Assembly: GCF_000745345.1 (NCBI RefSeq)
Contig: NZ_JQNR01000004.1
Coordinates: 62,001 to 126,000, forward strand
Reading direction: 5' to 3'
DNA: 64,000 nt
Origin: Actinacidiphila yeochonensis CN732
GTDB taxonomy: Bacteria > Actinomycetota > Actinomycetes > Streptomycetales > Streptomycetaceae
In this document: positions 1-9,458 of the stretch, piece after piece
Position numbering within the stretch: position 1 is the stretch's first letter
Layout of the letters: every line of letters begins with the position of its first letter
The notes under the pieces: model-generated
Database searches by the model: none
The model's input: only the letters and a program-made list of their open reading frames with translations
Told to the model about the DNA's origin: nothing
Program-made: the position numbers and the translations under genes

Positions 1-328
1 CCGCACCGGGACACCTCGCCACCGGGCAGGGCTCGCCGGTCGCGGCACCGGCCAGGCCCTGTCCGACAGATCTCGCCTGGCCCCCCCATGACCGCGCACG
101 GGGTGCCCCCACGCGCCGCGTTGCCGGTCGTCGGCGCAGCCCGCCGCGTTTCCTCCCCCCGGGCCCGGCGGCAGGGAGTACCCCCGTCCTCCGCCCCGCG
201 GTCGACCATGCCGGACCTCGCCGGCCCCGCCCCACGGGCGGACGACGAGCTTTGTCAGACAGGACTCAGGGCGGCTCGGGCGCCGCGGTCCTTCTCCCTT
301 CACATCGAGCCTCGGAGGTCGGGCAGAC
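1..328. other. No gene recognised upstream of the first cluster gene
   Basis: Open frames here look like chance GC-rich frames: they run on into the next gene in another frame and show no recognisable family. A GGAGG ribosome binding site at 314-318 serves the gene starting at 329. I see no convincing -35/-10 pair. The stretch may hold the tail of a gene outside the window or the promoter region of the cluster, so the left edge of the cluster is not defined here. Confidence 0.4.
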
Positions 329-1078
329 ATGGATTACTCTCTGCGCAAGCAGGCGTTCGACAGGGATGGTTACGTCGTGGTCCGCCAGTTTCTGTCGTCC
401 TCCGAACTCACCGAACTGGCGGACGAGATCCAGCGGTTCATCCGGGAGGTCGTGCCCGACCTTCCGGAGACACAGGTCTTCTACGAGGTCGGGTCCGACG
501 GGAAAAGAGGGGTCCGGCAGATCCACCGCATGAACTGCGATCCGTACTTCGACTCGTATCAGCACCACGGGAAGTGGATCGCGTTGGCAACCGAGCTCGT
601 CGGCGAGGCGGTGATAGCGAGGCCGCCCATCTATTTCAGCAAGCCGCCGAACACCGATTTCCCGACACCGCCGCACCAGGACAACTGCGCGTTCGGCCTC
701 ACTCCACCGAACGGGGTCGAGATGCTGCTGGCCCTGGAGGAGCCGTTCGACGAGGAGACCGGCTGCCTGCGCTACCTTCCCGGCTCCCACCGTGAGGGGC
801 CGCGGCGCCACACCTACAGCGGCGTCCGCGGATTCGCCCTTGAGGTGGCCGACTTCGGTCCGCGGGACGAGGCGCGCGAGGTGGCGGTGGAGATGCGGCC
901 CGGCGACCTCCTGTGCCACCACCCGCTCACCGTCCACCGAGCCCACCGCAACCGCTCGCAGGACCGCACCCGTGCGGGCTTCGGCATGTGGTTCCGCGGT
1001 GCGAGCACCCGCGTCGAGGCGGCGAACACCGAGGACTACGACCGAAGCGCGCGCCGGGCACAGCACGCCGGAAGGTGA
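329..1078 (+). CDS. Phytanoyl-CoA dioxygenase (PhyH)-like Fe(II)/2-oxoglutarate oxygenase
   Basis: This 249-residue protein has the usual length and pattern of PhyH-type non-haem iron oxygenases. The metal-binding His-x-Asp is in PHQDNC (His116, Asp118) and the distal His is in LTVHRAH (about His203). The double-stranded beta-helix core ETGCLRYLPGSH lies between them. Such enzymes hydroxylate or otherwise oxidise unactivated carbons using 2-oxoglutarate and O2. GGAGG at 314-318 supports the ATG at 329. It is the first recognisable gene of block A and lies 59 bp before a radical SAM gene. It probably tailors the cluster product, since many natural-product hydroxylases belong to this family. 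The substrate cannot be read from the sequence. Confidence 0.85.
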   Translation: MDYSLRKQAFDRDGYVVVRQFLSSSELTELADEIQRFIREVVPDLPETQVFYEVGSDGKRGVRQIHRMNCDPYFDSYQHHGKWIALATELVGEAVIARPPIYFSKPPNTDFPTPPHQDNCAFGLTPPNGVEMLLALEEPFDEETGCLRYLPGSHREGPRRHTYSGVRGFALEVADFGPRDEAREVAVEMRPGDLLCHHPLTVHRAHRNRSQDRTRAGFGMWFRGASTRVEAANTEDYDRSARRAQHAGR

Positions 1079-1137
1079 ACCCGCCACCTCCGCGAACGCC
1101 TCCGCGCGGCAACCCCACGGGAAAGGTCCGCCAACAC

Positions 1138-2364
1138 ATGGCCGGTCAGATCAGGGACTTCACCCCCGGAGACGCGACACCCGAGGACAGCATCGTCATC
1201 TTCGGCGCCGGTGACGTGGCCCAGCTCACGCACTACGCCCTCCGCGCGCTGGGGCTGGACGTCGCGTACGTCTGCGACCCCCTTCTCGCCGAGGCCGGGG
1301 GCACCCTGTGCGGAACGGAGGTGATCCCCCCTGGCGCCCTCGCCTCCCTCGACCCCGGGACGACCTGCGTCATCGACGCCTGGGACCACACCCGCTACGC
1401 GCGGCAGCCGGCGCTCCTCGACCGCTTCCCACGGGTCCACTTCAGCGTCTCGCTGCTGAGGGGGACGGATTTCAGCGGTCCGCGCGCCCCCGTGCTCCCG
1501 GGCGAGCGGGAGCGGCGTATCACCCACTACGCCAACCAGTGCCAGGCCCTTCTCGCCCGGAGCGCGCAGGTGCGCCTGCGGTCGCTCGACGTCGTCGTCA
1601 CCGAGGCGTGCACCATGCGCTGCGTGGACTGCTCCAACCTGATGCAGTACTACGCCCACCCGCGCCATTCCGACCTCGACGAGCTGCACACGGCTCTCGA
1701 ACGGCTGATGGCCGCCGTGGACGGGGTGGACGAGTTCCGGGTGCTGGGCGGCGAACCCTTCGCCAACCCCCGGTTCGGGCGCACCGTGGACCTCCTGACG
1801 AGCGTGGCGGAGGCGGAGCGGGTGGTGGTGTACACCAACGGCACCATCGTTCCCCGAGACGCGAACCTGGCCTCGTTGGCGCATCCCAAGGTGCTGGTCA
1901 AGATCACGGACTACGGCGGCCTCTCCGTGCGGCACGACGCCCTCGCCGAGACGCTCACCCGGCAGGGCGTCAACTGGCTCAGCCAGAAGCCGACGTGGAC
2001 GGACTCCGGCCGCATCGGACCCGTCGAGCGGACCCGCGCCGAGTTGGAGCGCACCTTCCGTGACTGCTGCGTCAACGACCTTGTCACCCTGCTGAACGGG
2101 CGCCTGTACCTGTGCCCGTTCTCCGCGAACGCCATGAACCTCGGCGCGCTCCCCGACGCTCCGGACGACGTCATCGACCTGCGGACGGAGCGGCCCGCCG
2201 ACGAGCTCAGGGAGCTCATCAGCACGCTCTACCGCCGGAGCGGGCCGCTGACGGCCTGCTCGTTCTGCCGTGGCCGCGACCACACCACGCCGACCATCGA
2301 GCCGGCGGTCCAGGTCCGCCGCCCGCTGCCGCTGATCGTCCTCTCGGAACGGACCGACCGGTGA
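1138..2364 (+). CDS. Radical SAM protein with N-terminal nucleotide-binding-like domain and SPASM-like C-terminus
   Basis: A 408-residue protein. Residues about 18-45 contain FGAGDVAQLTHYALRALG, a Rossmann-type glycine-rich turn. The radical SAM cluster motif CxxxCxxC is ACTMRCVDC (Cys158, Cys162, Cys165), followed by the GGE motif LGGEPF. The C-terminal third has scattered cysteines (RDCCVNDL, LYLCPF, ACSFCRGRD) that look like a SPASM or twitch auxiliary Fe-S domain. Related proteins occur in polysaccharide and natural-product loci. The ATG at 1138 follows GGGAAAGG. Its TGA overlaps the GTG of the glycosyltransferase (GTGA), so the two are probably translationally coupled. The reaction is unknown; peptide, sugar or amino-acid radical chemistry are all possible. 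Confidence 0.8.
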   Translation: MAGQIRDFTPGDATPEDSIVIFGAGDVAQLTHYALRALGLDVAYVCDPLLAEAGGTLCGTEVIPPGALASLDPGTTCVIDAWDHTRYARQPALLDRFPRVHFSVSLLRGTDFSGPRAPVLPGERERRITHYANQCQALLARSAQVRLRSLDVVVTEACTMRCVDCSNLMQYYAHPRHSDLDELHTALERLMAAVDGVDEFRVLGGEPFANPRFGRTVDLLTSVAEAERVVVYTNGTIVPRDANLASLAHPKVLVKITDYGGLSVRHDALAETLTRQGVNWLSQKPTWTDSGRIGPVERTRAELERTFRDCCVNDLVTLLNGRLYLCPFSANAMNLGALPDAPDDVIDLRTERPADELRELISTLYRRSGPLTACSFCRGRDHTTPTIEPAVQVRRPLPLIVLSERTDR

Positions 2365-3701
2365 CCGGCCACGCGCCGGGCGGTGGCATACCGCGGAGAG
2401 CGGGCGCACCGCGCGTCGCCGTGGTGTCGATGGACGCGGTCGGCCATCTCAATCCGATGCTCGCGGCCGTCTCGGCGCTGACCGCACACGGCCGGGGCCC
2501 CCGGGTGCGGGTCTACGGATCGGCCGGCACCGGCGCGCTCTTCCGCGCGACCGGCGCCGAGTTCGAGGCGCTCCGGCCGCCGCCGGCGCCCGCGAGAACG
2601 CAGACCGCCTCGGGGCCGTCCCACCTGGCCGTCCGCAGTTTCCTGGCCCCGCAGGAGGGGCTCGCCTCCCTGGTGGAGGCGGTCGCCGGGTTCCGGCCCG
2701 ACGCTGTCGTGCACGACGTCTTCGATCTGCGCGGGGCGGTTCTGGCCGCCGCGTTCGGAATCCCCAGGGCCTCTCTGATCGGGTTCGCCGGCCTCCGGGC
2801 GCTGGGCGGGGAATTCGTCGAGGAACACAGTGGACTCCACCCCTCCCTGCTCGCCGCGAACGACCGCCTCCTGCGCGACTTCCACCTCGACGTGCTGGGT
2901 GACGACGTGTGCCTGCCGGTGCTGTACCCGTCGCGCCGGCTGTCGATCGTCACGGCGGTCGAGGAGCAGTCCCCGCCGCCGGGCGGCACCGCGGGCGAGC
3001 GCCGGCTCGGCGCGACGGAGGCGGCACTCGGGCCGGCGCTCCGCTGGCTGGGTCCCTTCCTGGGCGACGTCCACTGGGGGAGCGCCGCCACGGGGGAGCT
3101 CACGTGCGCCGCCCCGCGGCGACGGCCCGCCGGTCCGCTCACCGTGCTGTTCTCCCTCGGCACGAACATCGCGACGTTCCGCCGCGGCTCGTCGATGGGA
3201 GGCGCCGCCTCCGGCCACGCCTTCGTCGAGGCGGCGGTGGGACTCCTGCTGTCGGCGTTCGGCGGCGACGACCGCTACCGGCTCCTGGTGGCCACCGGCG
3301 GCTGGGCGCCGCCCGCGGGAGCGGTGTGGCCCGGCAACGCGGTGGTGGCGGAGGTGCTGCCCCAGCGCCGGCTGCTCGCCGACGCCGCCGACGTGTTCAT
3401 CACCCACCACGGCTACAACTCGACGGTCGAGGCGGTGGCTCACGCCGTGCCGATGGTCGCCTTCCCGGGGTACGGGGATCAGATCGCGAACGCGGAGCAC
3501 AGCGTGCGGCGCGGGGTCTCGGTGGCGCGCTGGGACCTGCGGCGCCCGTTGGCGACCTGTGACGCCGACGCTCTGCGGGACGCGGTCCACACGGCGGCCT
3601 CGCCCACCGGGCCCCGCCTGAGGCTGCCCGCGCTGCGGCGGGATCTCTTCACCGCCGGGGGCGCGGCGGCGGCCGCCGATCTGATTCTTGATTTGGTCTG
3701 A
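2361..3701 (+). CDS. GT1-family (UGT/MGT-like) glycosyltransferase
   Basis: This 446-residue GTG-start protein shows the GT-B C-terminal donor-binding signature VLPQRRLLADAADVFITHHG followed by NSTVEAVAHAVPMVAFPGYGDQ. The N-terminal half begins with VSMDAVGHLNPMLA, the acceptor-domain start typical of macrolide-type UGTs. Such enzymes transfer a sugar from an NDP-sugar to a small-molecule acceptor. The start codon overlaps the stop of the radical SAM gene. No NDP-sugar biosynthesis genes are seen nearby, so the sugar is probably a common one or comes from elsewhere; block B may modify it. It is a candidate for installing the group later carbamoylated by the gene at 5483. Confidence 0.88.
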   Translation: MTGHAPGGGIPRRAGAPRVAVVSMDAVGHLNPMLAAVSALTAHGRGPRVRVYGSAGTGALFRATGAEFEALRPPPAPARTQTASGPSHLAVRSFLAPQEGLASLVEAVAGFRPDAVVHDVFDLRGAVLAAAFGIPRASLIGFAGLRALGGEFVEEHSGLHPSLLAANDRLLRDFHLDVLGDDVCLPVLYPSRRLSIVTAVEEQSPPPGGTAGERRLGATEAALGPALRWLGPFLGDVHWGSAATGELTCAAPRRRPAGPLTVLFSLGTNIATFRRGSSMGGAASGHAFVEAAVGLLLSAFGGDDRYRLLVATGGWAPPAGAVWPGNAVVAEVLPQRRLLADAADVFITHHGYNSTVEAVAHAVPMVAFPGYGDQIANAEHSVRRGVSVARWDLRRPLATCDADALRDAVHTAASPTGPRLRLPALRRDLFTAGGAAAAADLILDLV

Positions 3702-3725
3702 ATCTGAACACCGATTCACCGTGCG

Positions 3726-3755
3726 TTGACACCCTGCGGCGGGAATATCTAGCAT
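3726..3755 (+). promoter_or_regulatory. Candidate sigma70-type promoter inside block A
   Basis: TTGACA at 3726-3731, an 18-bp spacer and TAGCAT at 3750-3755 lie in the 153-bp gap after the glycosyltransferase. The -35 is a perfect consensus match and the -10 fits TAnnnT. It would drive the radical SAM gene at 3855 and the long overlapping series behind it. GGAGAGG at 3841 is the ribosome binding site of that gene. Confidence 0.55.
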
Positions 3756-3854
3756 CATGTGCGATGTGAATTCAATGAGAAGGAATGAGACTTCCGAGTA
3801 CTGCGGCGCTGCGCTGACACCCCGCAAGGATCGACACCTTGGAGAGGTCCCGTA

Positions 3855-5426
3855 ATGGAAGTGCTCGACCGGCGAATTCAGGATCCGCGGTTCCTCTGCC
3901 TGTACGCGACGCTCCAGTACTACCCCGACGAGGTCTGCCGCCCGGACAGTTCGCTCGGCCTGCCGTACATCCACGCGGCTCTCGCGCACGCGGGTTTCGA
4001 CGTCGACCTCCTGGACGCCAGCATCGGCCGGCCGGGGCGCGACGACCTGGCCGACACCTTCTACCGCCGGACCCCGCTCCCCGAGATAGCGCCCGACCTC
4101 TTCCGCATCGGTCTGACGCCGGAACGCATCCTGGAAGAGGTCGAGCCCTTCGACGTCATTGCCGTCAGCTCCATCTTCACCCAGCAGACGAGCCGGTGCC
4201 TGGAAATAGCCCGGCTGGTGAAGAGCGTCTATCCGGAGAAGATCATGGTGGCCGGCGGGGTAAACGCCCGGAGCCTGAAGCAGCTTTTCTTCGACAGCGG
4301 ATACGACGTCATCTTTCTCTCCGAAGGGGAGAAGTCGATCGTCGGCCTCGCCGAACACCTGCGGTCCGGCACCCCGTCCCTGAACGCCGTTCCGGCGATC
4401 AGCTTCCGCCGCGGCGGGGAGACCGTCACGACACCCGCCGGGCCGGCCACAACCGACCTGGACGAGTACCCGATGCCCTCCTGGGGCGCGCTGCCGAACG
4501 ACCAGTACTGGGCCATCAGCGAGCCCTGGGGCGGCCGCGACGGCTGGCTCGACGACTCCAAGCCCCGCTTCGCCTCCATCCTGACCTCCCGGGGCTGCCC
4601 CTACCGCTGCACGTACTGCCACATCTCCAAGGAGATCGGGGGAGAGGCGGGCGACATCGGGCGGCTGCGCTTCCACAGCGTGGAGCGGGTGGAACGGGAA
4701 CTGGACACCCTCAAGAGCCTGGGCGTCGAACTCGTCTACATCAACGACGACTCGCTGCTGGCGTGGAAGCACCGCGTGCACAAGGTGCTCGACCTGCTGC
4801 AGAGCCACAACTTCCTGCTCGCCGACATCAACGGCGTGAACATCCGCCACCTGTTCCGGCGTTCCGGTTCCGGGGACGACCTCGTGGTGGACGTCGAGCT
4901 GCTGGAACACCTCTACACGGCGGGATTCCGGCGTATCGGCCTGCCCTTCGAATCAGGTTCCCAGCGCCTGCTCGACAAGTACTCCACGGCCAAGTGGCGC
5001 ATCGACAAGTGCGACATCTTCGAGCTCGTCAGGATCATGTCCGAGATGGGTTTCACGACCAACGCCAACTTCATGGTCGGCTACCCGGACGAGACCCTGG
5101 ACGAACTCAGCGAGACCTATGCCATGGCCCGCCGGGCCATGGACGCCGGCCTGGACGGCTGCGGGTTCTTCATGGTCCAGCCGTTCCCCGGCACGGTCCT
5201 CTACGACCAGGCCGTGGCGAGCGGGCAACTGGACCCCGACATGCGCCCCGACGACATGGGCTGGTCGAAGTCCCAGTCGCCGTCGCCCTTCCGCCACCTG
5301 CGGATCGACCCGCAGGTCCTCCACTATTCGCGGAATCTGGCCTTCGCTCTTCTGAACACCGACCGACGCAGCCGGGCCTGGCTGGACAAGACGGCGGGCG
5401 CGGCGAGCGGCGCGCTCCCGCGCTGA
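3855..5426 (+). CDS. Cobalamin-binding-domain radical SAM enzyme
   Basis: A 523-residue protein with a B12-binding-like N-terminal domain (about residues 1-190, including GLPYIHAALAHAGFDVDLLDA). A radical SAM core follows with GCPYRCTYC (Cys248, Cys252, Cys255). Class B radical SAM enzymes methylate unactivated carbon or phosphorus, or rearrange rings, using methylcobalamin or the cobalamin cofactor. A strong GGAGAGG at 3841 and a promoter at 3726 precede the ATG. It lies 56 bp before the carbamoyltransferase. The cluster holds a second, more divergent enzyme of this type at 38778-40760, so at least two radical steps are likely. The N-terminal domain was assigned by its layout and not by a clear DxHxxG motif, so true B12 binding needs confirming. 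Confidence 0.85.
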   Translation: MEVLDRRIQDPRFLCLYATLQYYPDEVCRPDSSLGLPYIHAALAHAGFDVDLLDASIGRPGRDDLADTFYRRTPLPEIAPDLFRIGLTPERILEEVEPFDVIAVSSIFTQQTSRCLEIARLVKSVYPEKIMVAGGVNARSLKQLFFDSGYDVIFLSEGEKSIVGLAEHLRSGTPSLNAVPAISFRRGGETVTTPAGPATTDLDEYPMPSWGALPNDQYWAISEPWGGRDGWLDDSKPRFASILTSRGCPYRCTYCHISKEIGGEAGDIGRLRFHSVERVERELDTLKSLGVELVYINDDSLLAWKHRVHKVLDLLQSHNFLLADINGVNIRHLFRRSGSGDDLVVDVELLEHLYTAGFRRIGLPFESGSQRLLDKYSTAKWRIDKCDIFELVRIMSEMGFTTNANFMVGYPDETLDELSETYAMARRAMDAGLDGCGFFMVQPFPGTVLYDQAVASGQLDPDMRPDDMGWSKSQSPSPFRHLRIDPQVLHYSRNLAFALLNTDRRSRAWLDKTAGAASGALPR

Positions 5427-5482
5427 CCGCACCGAGGTGGCACGTCCGGGACGGCTGCGGGACGAAAGGACAGCGGGGTAAC

Positions 5483-7588
5483 GTGATCATCCTGGGTACC
5501 AAAGCGGTGCAGCACGACGCGTGTTTCGTCCTGCTGCGGGACGGCGAACCGCTGTTCATCTACGAGCAGGAGCGCTTCAACCGCGTCAAGCACGGAATGT
5601 CGAGCGACCTGTCCGTGCTCTTCGACGCCCTTGAGGAGCACTCCATCACGCCGGATCAGATCGATCTGGTCACCAACTGCATCGACCCGGCCCGCCTGGG
5701 TGAGCGCAAGGCACAGGTGCGCACCTTCCTGCGGGGCCGCGCGGCCGACGAGATGGACGCGTACCTGGACTGGCGGCTCCCGACGTGGCGCCGTTCGCTG
5801 CTCGCGGCGGGCTTCCCCGAAGAACGCGTCGTCGACATCCGCCACCACCTCTGCCACGCCGCCGGCGTCTACTACGCCAGTCCGTTCGGTGACGCGGCCG
5901 TCCTCAGCGTCGACGGCAGCGGAGAGACCGAGACCGCGATGCTCGCCCACGGTCACGGGCACGACATCACGGTGCTGCGCACCACACCGCACCCGCAGTC
6001 GCTGGGCCACTTCTACCAGGCGGCCACGTTCTGGCTCGGCTGGGGGTTCGGCGAGGAGGGCAAGACCATGGCCCTCGCCGGCTACGGCGACCCCAAGCGG
6101 TACCGGAAGCAGCTCGACGCGTTCATGCTGGTGGACGAGACGGGCGCGTTCGCCTTCGCCCCGCTCGAAGCCCGCGAGGACAACCGCTACACGTCGGCGG
6201 AGCTGGCGGCGGACGTGTTCACGCGGCTCTTCGGGCCGGCCCGGCGCGACGGCGAGCCACTGCGGCAGCTTCACCAGGACGTGGCGGCCGCCGTGCAGGC
6301 GATCTGCGAGGACGTCATGCTGAAGTCCGCGCGGTTCCTGAAGGCGGAGACCGGATCCCCGAACCTCCTGCTCACCGGCGGCGTGGCGCTCAACTCCGTG
6401 GCCAACGGCCTGATCATGCGCAGCGGCATCTTCGACCGGATCGTCGTCTACCCGCAGGCCGGCGACTCGGGGACGGCGCTCGGCGGGGCGCTGTACGCCC
6501 ACCACCGCAACGCCGGGGCCGGCGGCGGGCGTCGCTGGCACATGACCCATGCCTACTGGGGACGGCGCGTCGACGCCGAGAACGCGGCCGCCGCGGCCGC
6601 CGCGTACGGGCAGCGCGGGGCCCGCTCCCCTGACGTCGTGGCGGCGGCGGCCGACCTGCTGGCCGCGGGACGGACAGTGGGCTGGGTGCAGGGCCGCTCG
6701 GAGGTCGGGCCGCGCTCCCTCGGCAACCGCTCCATCCTGGGCAACCCGCTGGTCCCCGGCATCAAGCAGCGGATCAACGACGGCATCAAGCACCGCGAGA
6801 ACTGGCGCCCGTTCGCGCCGTCCGTCCTCCGGGAGGACCTGTCCACCTACTTCGAGGCGGACCAGGACCTGCCGTACATGACCGTCGTGGCGCCGCTCAG
6901 GGCCGAGTGGAGGCAGCGGCTGGAGTCCGTCGGGCATGTGGACGGCACGGCCCGGGTCCAGACGGTCACCGAGCAGAGCAATCCGCGGTTCTACGCCCTG
7001 CTGCGCGCCTTCAAGGAGCGCACGGGCGTGGGCGTGCTGCTCAACACCTCGTTCAACGACCGGGGCGAGCCGCTGGTGCAGACCTGCGAGCAGGCGTTGC
7101 GGCTGTACACGACGTCCGACATGGACGCCCTGTGCATCGACGACTGGCTGTTCACCGAGAAGGCGCCGTCCCCGCGGACCCAGCCCTTCGCCCCGTACCT
7201 GGACACCTTCCGCAGACTGCCGAAAGCCCGGCTGCTGCTTCTGGAGGGGGACGCCCCCATGCCCCACCCGATGCTCGCCGAACTGCGGCGTGACCACCCC
7301 GACCTCGGCCGTGGCAGAGCGGACACGGTCGCGGTCGAGGAACTGGCCGCGTCCTACGACGCGGTGGTCTGCTACGTGGACGCGCCGGCCGACCACTTCA
7401 TCTTCGACCGCGGCCTGTACCACTCGGACCTCGCCGAGACCTCGCGCCGCATCATGTCCGAGGCGCGTGTCCCGGTCCACTGGGTCGACAGCCGCGGGGA
7501 CGTGGTCCCCGCCCGCGACGTCCTCTACGTGCACCACGAGGACGTCCGGTGCCCGGTGCCCTCCTCGTACGCCGGGAGGTGGAGCTGA
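5483..7588 (+). CDS. NodU/CmcH-type O-carbamoyltransferase with C-terminal extension
   Basis: A 701-residue protein in the NodU/CmcH/TobZ family, which moves a carbamoyl group from carbamoyl phosphate through carbamoyl-AMP to a hydroxyl. The Kae1-like N-terminal domain carries HHLCHAAGVYYASPFGDAAV (from about residue 120) and DGSGETETA. The YrdC-like domain has GRSEVGPRSLGNRSILGNP and LLNTSFNDRGEP. The usual family length is about 550-600 residues, and about 115 extra residues follow the usual end. The open frame extends further upstream, but GTG at 5483 behind GAAAGGA/GGGG fits the family N-terminus (VIILGTKAVQHDACFVLL). Its TGA overlaps the ATG of the methyltransferase. It probably decorates a sugar or hydroxyl of the product. 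Confidence 0.9.
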   Translation: MIILGTKAVQHDACFVLLRDGEPLFIYEQERFNRVKHGMSSDLSVLFDALEEHSITPDQIDLVTNCIDPARLGERKAQVRTFLRGRAADEMDAYLDWRLPTWRRSLLAAGFPEERVVDIRHHLCHAAGVYYASPFGDAAVLSVDGSGETETAMLAHGHGHDITVLRTTPHPQSLGHFYQAATFWLGWGFGEEGKTMALAGYGDPKRYRKQLDAFMLVDETGAFAFAPLEAREDNRYTSAELAADVFTRLFGPARRDGEPLRQLHQDVAAAVQAICEDVMLKSARFLKAETGSPNLLLTGGVALNSVANGLIMRSGIFDRIVVYPQAGDSGTALGGALYAHHRNAGAGGGRRWHMTHAYWGRRVDAENAAAAAAAYGQRGARSPDVVAAAADLLAAGRTVGWVQGRSEVGPRSLGNRSILGNPLVPGIKQRINDGIKHRENWRPFAPSVLREDLSTYFEADQDLPYMTVVAPLRAEWRQRLESVGHVDGTARVQTVTEQSNPRFYALLRAFKERTGVGVLLNTSFNDRGEPLVQTCEQALRLYTTSDMDALCIDDWLFTEKAPSPRTQPFAPYLDTFRRLPKARLLLLEGDAPMPHPMLAELRRDHPDLGRGRADTVAVEELAASYDAVVCYVDAPADHFIFDRGLYHSDLAETSRRIMSEARVPVHWVDSRGDVVPARDVLYVHHEDVRCPVPSSYAGRWS

Positions 7589-8499
7589 TGGCAGCGGACC
7601 TGGCGGCGTGGACGCAGGAGGTCGACGGCGACGTCATCGGCTACACGTTCTCCAACGGGTTGAGCGTCCAGGCGGAGGTCGGCGAGAAGGACGACAGGCT
7701 GCGTATCCTGCCGCTGACCCGGTTGCAGAGAGCGGTGCTCAACTACCTGATGAACGACCCGTCCCGCGCGCGCGGCAAGCGGGTCTTCGAACCCTTCGCC
7801 GGATCGGGCGCGTTCGGCTTCATGGCCCTGCGACTGGGCGCCGAGCACGTCGACCTTCTCGACGTCAATCCGCGGGCCGAGCAGTTCCACCGCCGAACCG
7901 CTTCCGCCAACGGTTTTCCGGAACATCGCGTGCGCTCCACCGTCGCGGACATTCGGGAATTCCAGCCGGACGAACCCTATGATCTGGTGCTGGCGAATCC
8001 GCCGTTCGTGCCGACCCCGGACTGTATCGAGGGCACGCTCAACTCCAACGGCGGCCCGGAGGGAAACGAGCTGCTGGCCGCCCTGGTGGAGAGGCTGGAC
8101 GACTTCGTCAAGCCCGACGGTGAAGCGCTCGTCATCCTCTACCAACTGGTCCAGGACGGCCTGCCGCTGGCCGCCCGCGTCTTCGGGCCCCAGCTGGCGG
8201 GCCGGAGAACCGAGTTCACCCCGCTCCAGGAAGTCCCCGTGCCGCTGGAGAGGTTCTGCGCGGCCTGCGAAATCCAGCACCCGGCCGAGGCGGCCGGAAT
8301 CCGCCAATGGCGGTCAGACCTTGAGCGGCAGTACGGGAACGGCTTGACGCTCTCTCACTACGTCATGCACATTGGACCGCGAAGTGACGCCCCCGGAGTG
8401 TGCGAGGTCACCGCTAACGCCTCCCAGAAATTCGGTGCGGAATGCGTGCTCCCCGAGGAGAACGCGGACTTTCTGCCTGTCGACGGCCGACGCCGATAA
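7588..8499 (+). CDS. SAM-dependent methyltransferase (HemK/PrmC-like, NPPF motif)
   Basis: A 303-residue class I methyltransferase. Motif I is VFEPFAGSGAFGFMALRLGA, the acidic strand-2 end is DLLDVN, and motif IV is LANPPFVP, the NPPY-type motif of enzymes that methylate amide or amine nitrogen and some other polar atoms. ATG at 7588 was preferred to the upstream start at 7549 because it overlaps the preceding stop (ATGA) and follows GGAGGTGGAG. It is coupled to the carbamoyltransferase and is probably a tailoring N- or O-methyltransferase. The C-terminal 80 residues match nothing I recognise. Confidence 0.8.
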   Translation: MAADLAAWTQEVDGDVIGYTFSNGLSVQAEVGEKDDRLRILPLTRLQRAVLNYLMNDPSRARGKRVFEPFAGSGAFGFMALRLGAEHVDLLDVNPRAEQFHRRTASANGFPEHRVRSTVADIREFQPDEPYDLVLANPPFVPTPDCIEGTLNSNGGPEGNELLAALVERLDDFVKPDGEALVILYQLVQDGLPLAARVFGPQLAGRRTEFTPLQEVPVPLERFCAACEIQHPAEAAGIRQWRSDLERQYGNGLTLSHYVMHIGPRSDAPGVCEVTANASQKFGAECVLPEENADFLPVDGRRR

Positions 8500-8538
8500 A
8501 CCGCTTCTCTCCCACCATCACCGGACCTGGAGTGTCTC

Positions 8539-9458
8539 GTGGTTCTGTCTGCGATCGACTGCTCGGCGCCCGGGGCCGCGGTGCGGTTCCGCCGTTCGCT
8601 GGCCGCGACGGGGTGCGCGGTCGTCGTCAACCACCCCGTCCCGGCGGCCCGCGTCCGCGCCGTCTACGACGAGTGGCTGGCGTTCTTCGAGACCGACGCC
8701 AAACACCGCTACGCGGCGGGTGACGACCGGCCCGACGGGTACTTCCCACCCCCGGAGAAGCCGGCGGCGGGCGGGTTCGTGCCCGACCGCAAGGAGTTCT
8801 TCCACGTCTACCCGCGGGGCAGCTACCCGGCGGAGGTCTCCGACGCCGCCCTGCGGTACCTCGACGACGCCCTCGCCCTGGTCTCCACGCTGCTCGGCTG
8901 GCTGGCCGACGACGTCGCCGAGGCCGGCGCCGGCCTCCTGCCCGCGCTGCCGCAGCGCCTGTCCGAGGACCTCGGCGCCACCGTCCTGCGCGTCCAGCGG
9001 TACCTGCCGGGAGCCGGCGGCGAGACGCCCACGCGGCCGCGGGCGGTGGCGCACACCGACATCGACCTGCTGACCCTGATGCCCACGCCCAGCGCGCCCG
9101 GCCTCCAGTTCCACGACGGCGACGGCTGGGCCGACGTCCCGGCGGAACCGGGGGCACTGGTCGTCCAGGCGGGGGAGATGCTGCAGCTCGCCAGCGGCGG
9201 CCGCTACCCGGCCCTCCTGCACCGGGTCGTCCACCAGGGCGACGCCGCGGAGGAGTCGCGTATGTCCCTGCCGCTCTTCGTGCACCCGGGCGACGACGTG
9301 GAGCTGGGCGACGGCGTCACCGCCGCGGAGTTCCGCTTCCGCCGTATGACCGAGGCCAGGGCGCGGCAGTGGAACGTGGTCGCGGGCGGGGCGCGGCGGC
9401 CGCCCGTCGCCGGCCCGGACCGCGGCCGGAGAGCCGCCGCCCCGGGACCGCGGAGTGA
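8539..9458 (+). CDS. IPNS-like Fe(II)/2OG oxygenase, 3' end apparently frameshifted
   Basis: The GTG start at 8539 follows GGAG (8529-8532). The protein has the DIOX/IPNS core: metal-binding HTD (VAHTDIDLLTL), distal His in LLHRVVHQG, and RxS in RMSLPLF, which binds 2-oxoglutarate. Family-like sequence ends near ARQWNVV, about residue 280. The frame then stays open to 10587 across the next gene, which lies in the +1 frame. A TGA at 9456-9458 in the third frame would give a GTGA overlap with the next gene, the junction style used through this cluster. The simplest view is a one-base indel between about 9365 and 9455, real or a sequencing error. Other options are a true fusion to the PCP-thioesterase or a long overlapping tail. 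The coordinates given assume termination at 9458. Confidence 0.65.

Noticed and set aside
2229..4910. An 893-residue open frame on the minus strand
   Set aside because: It lies antisense to the glycosyltransferase and radical SAM genes, which have clear families. Its sequence is low in complexity and matches nothing; long antisense frames are normal in such GC-rich DNA.
3839..5482. N-terminal extension of the carbamoyltransferase by about 550 residues
   Set aside because: This part of the frame overlaps the radical SAM gene in another frame and has no family features. The family N-terminus begins at GTG 5483.
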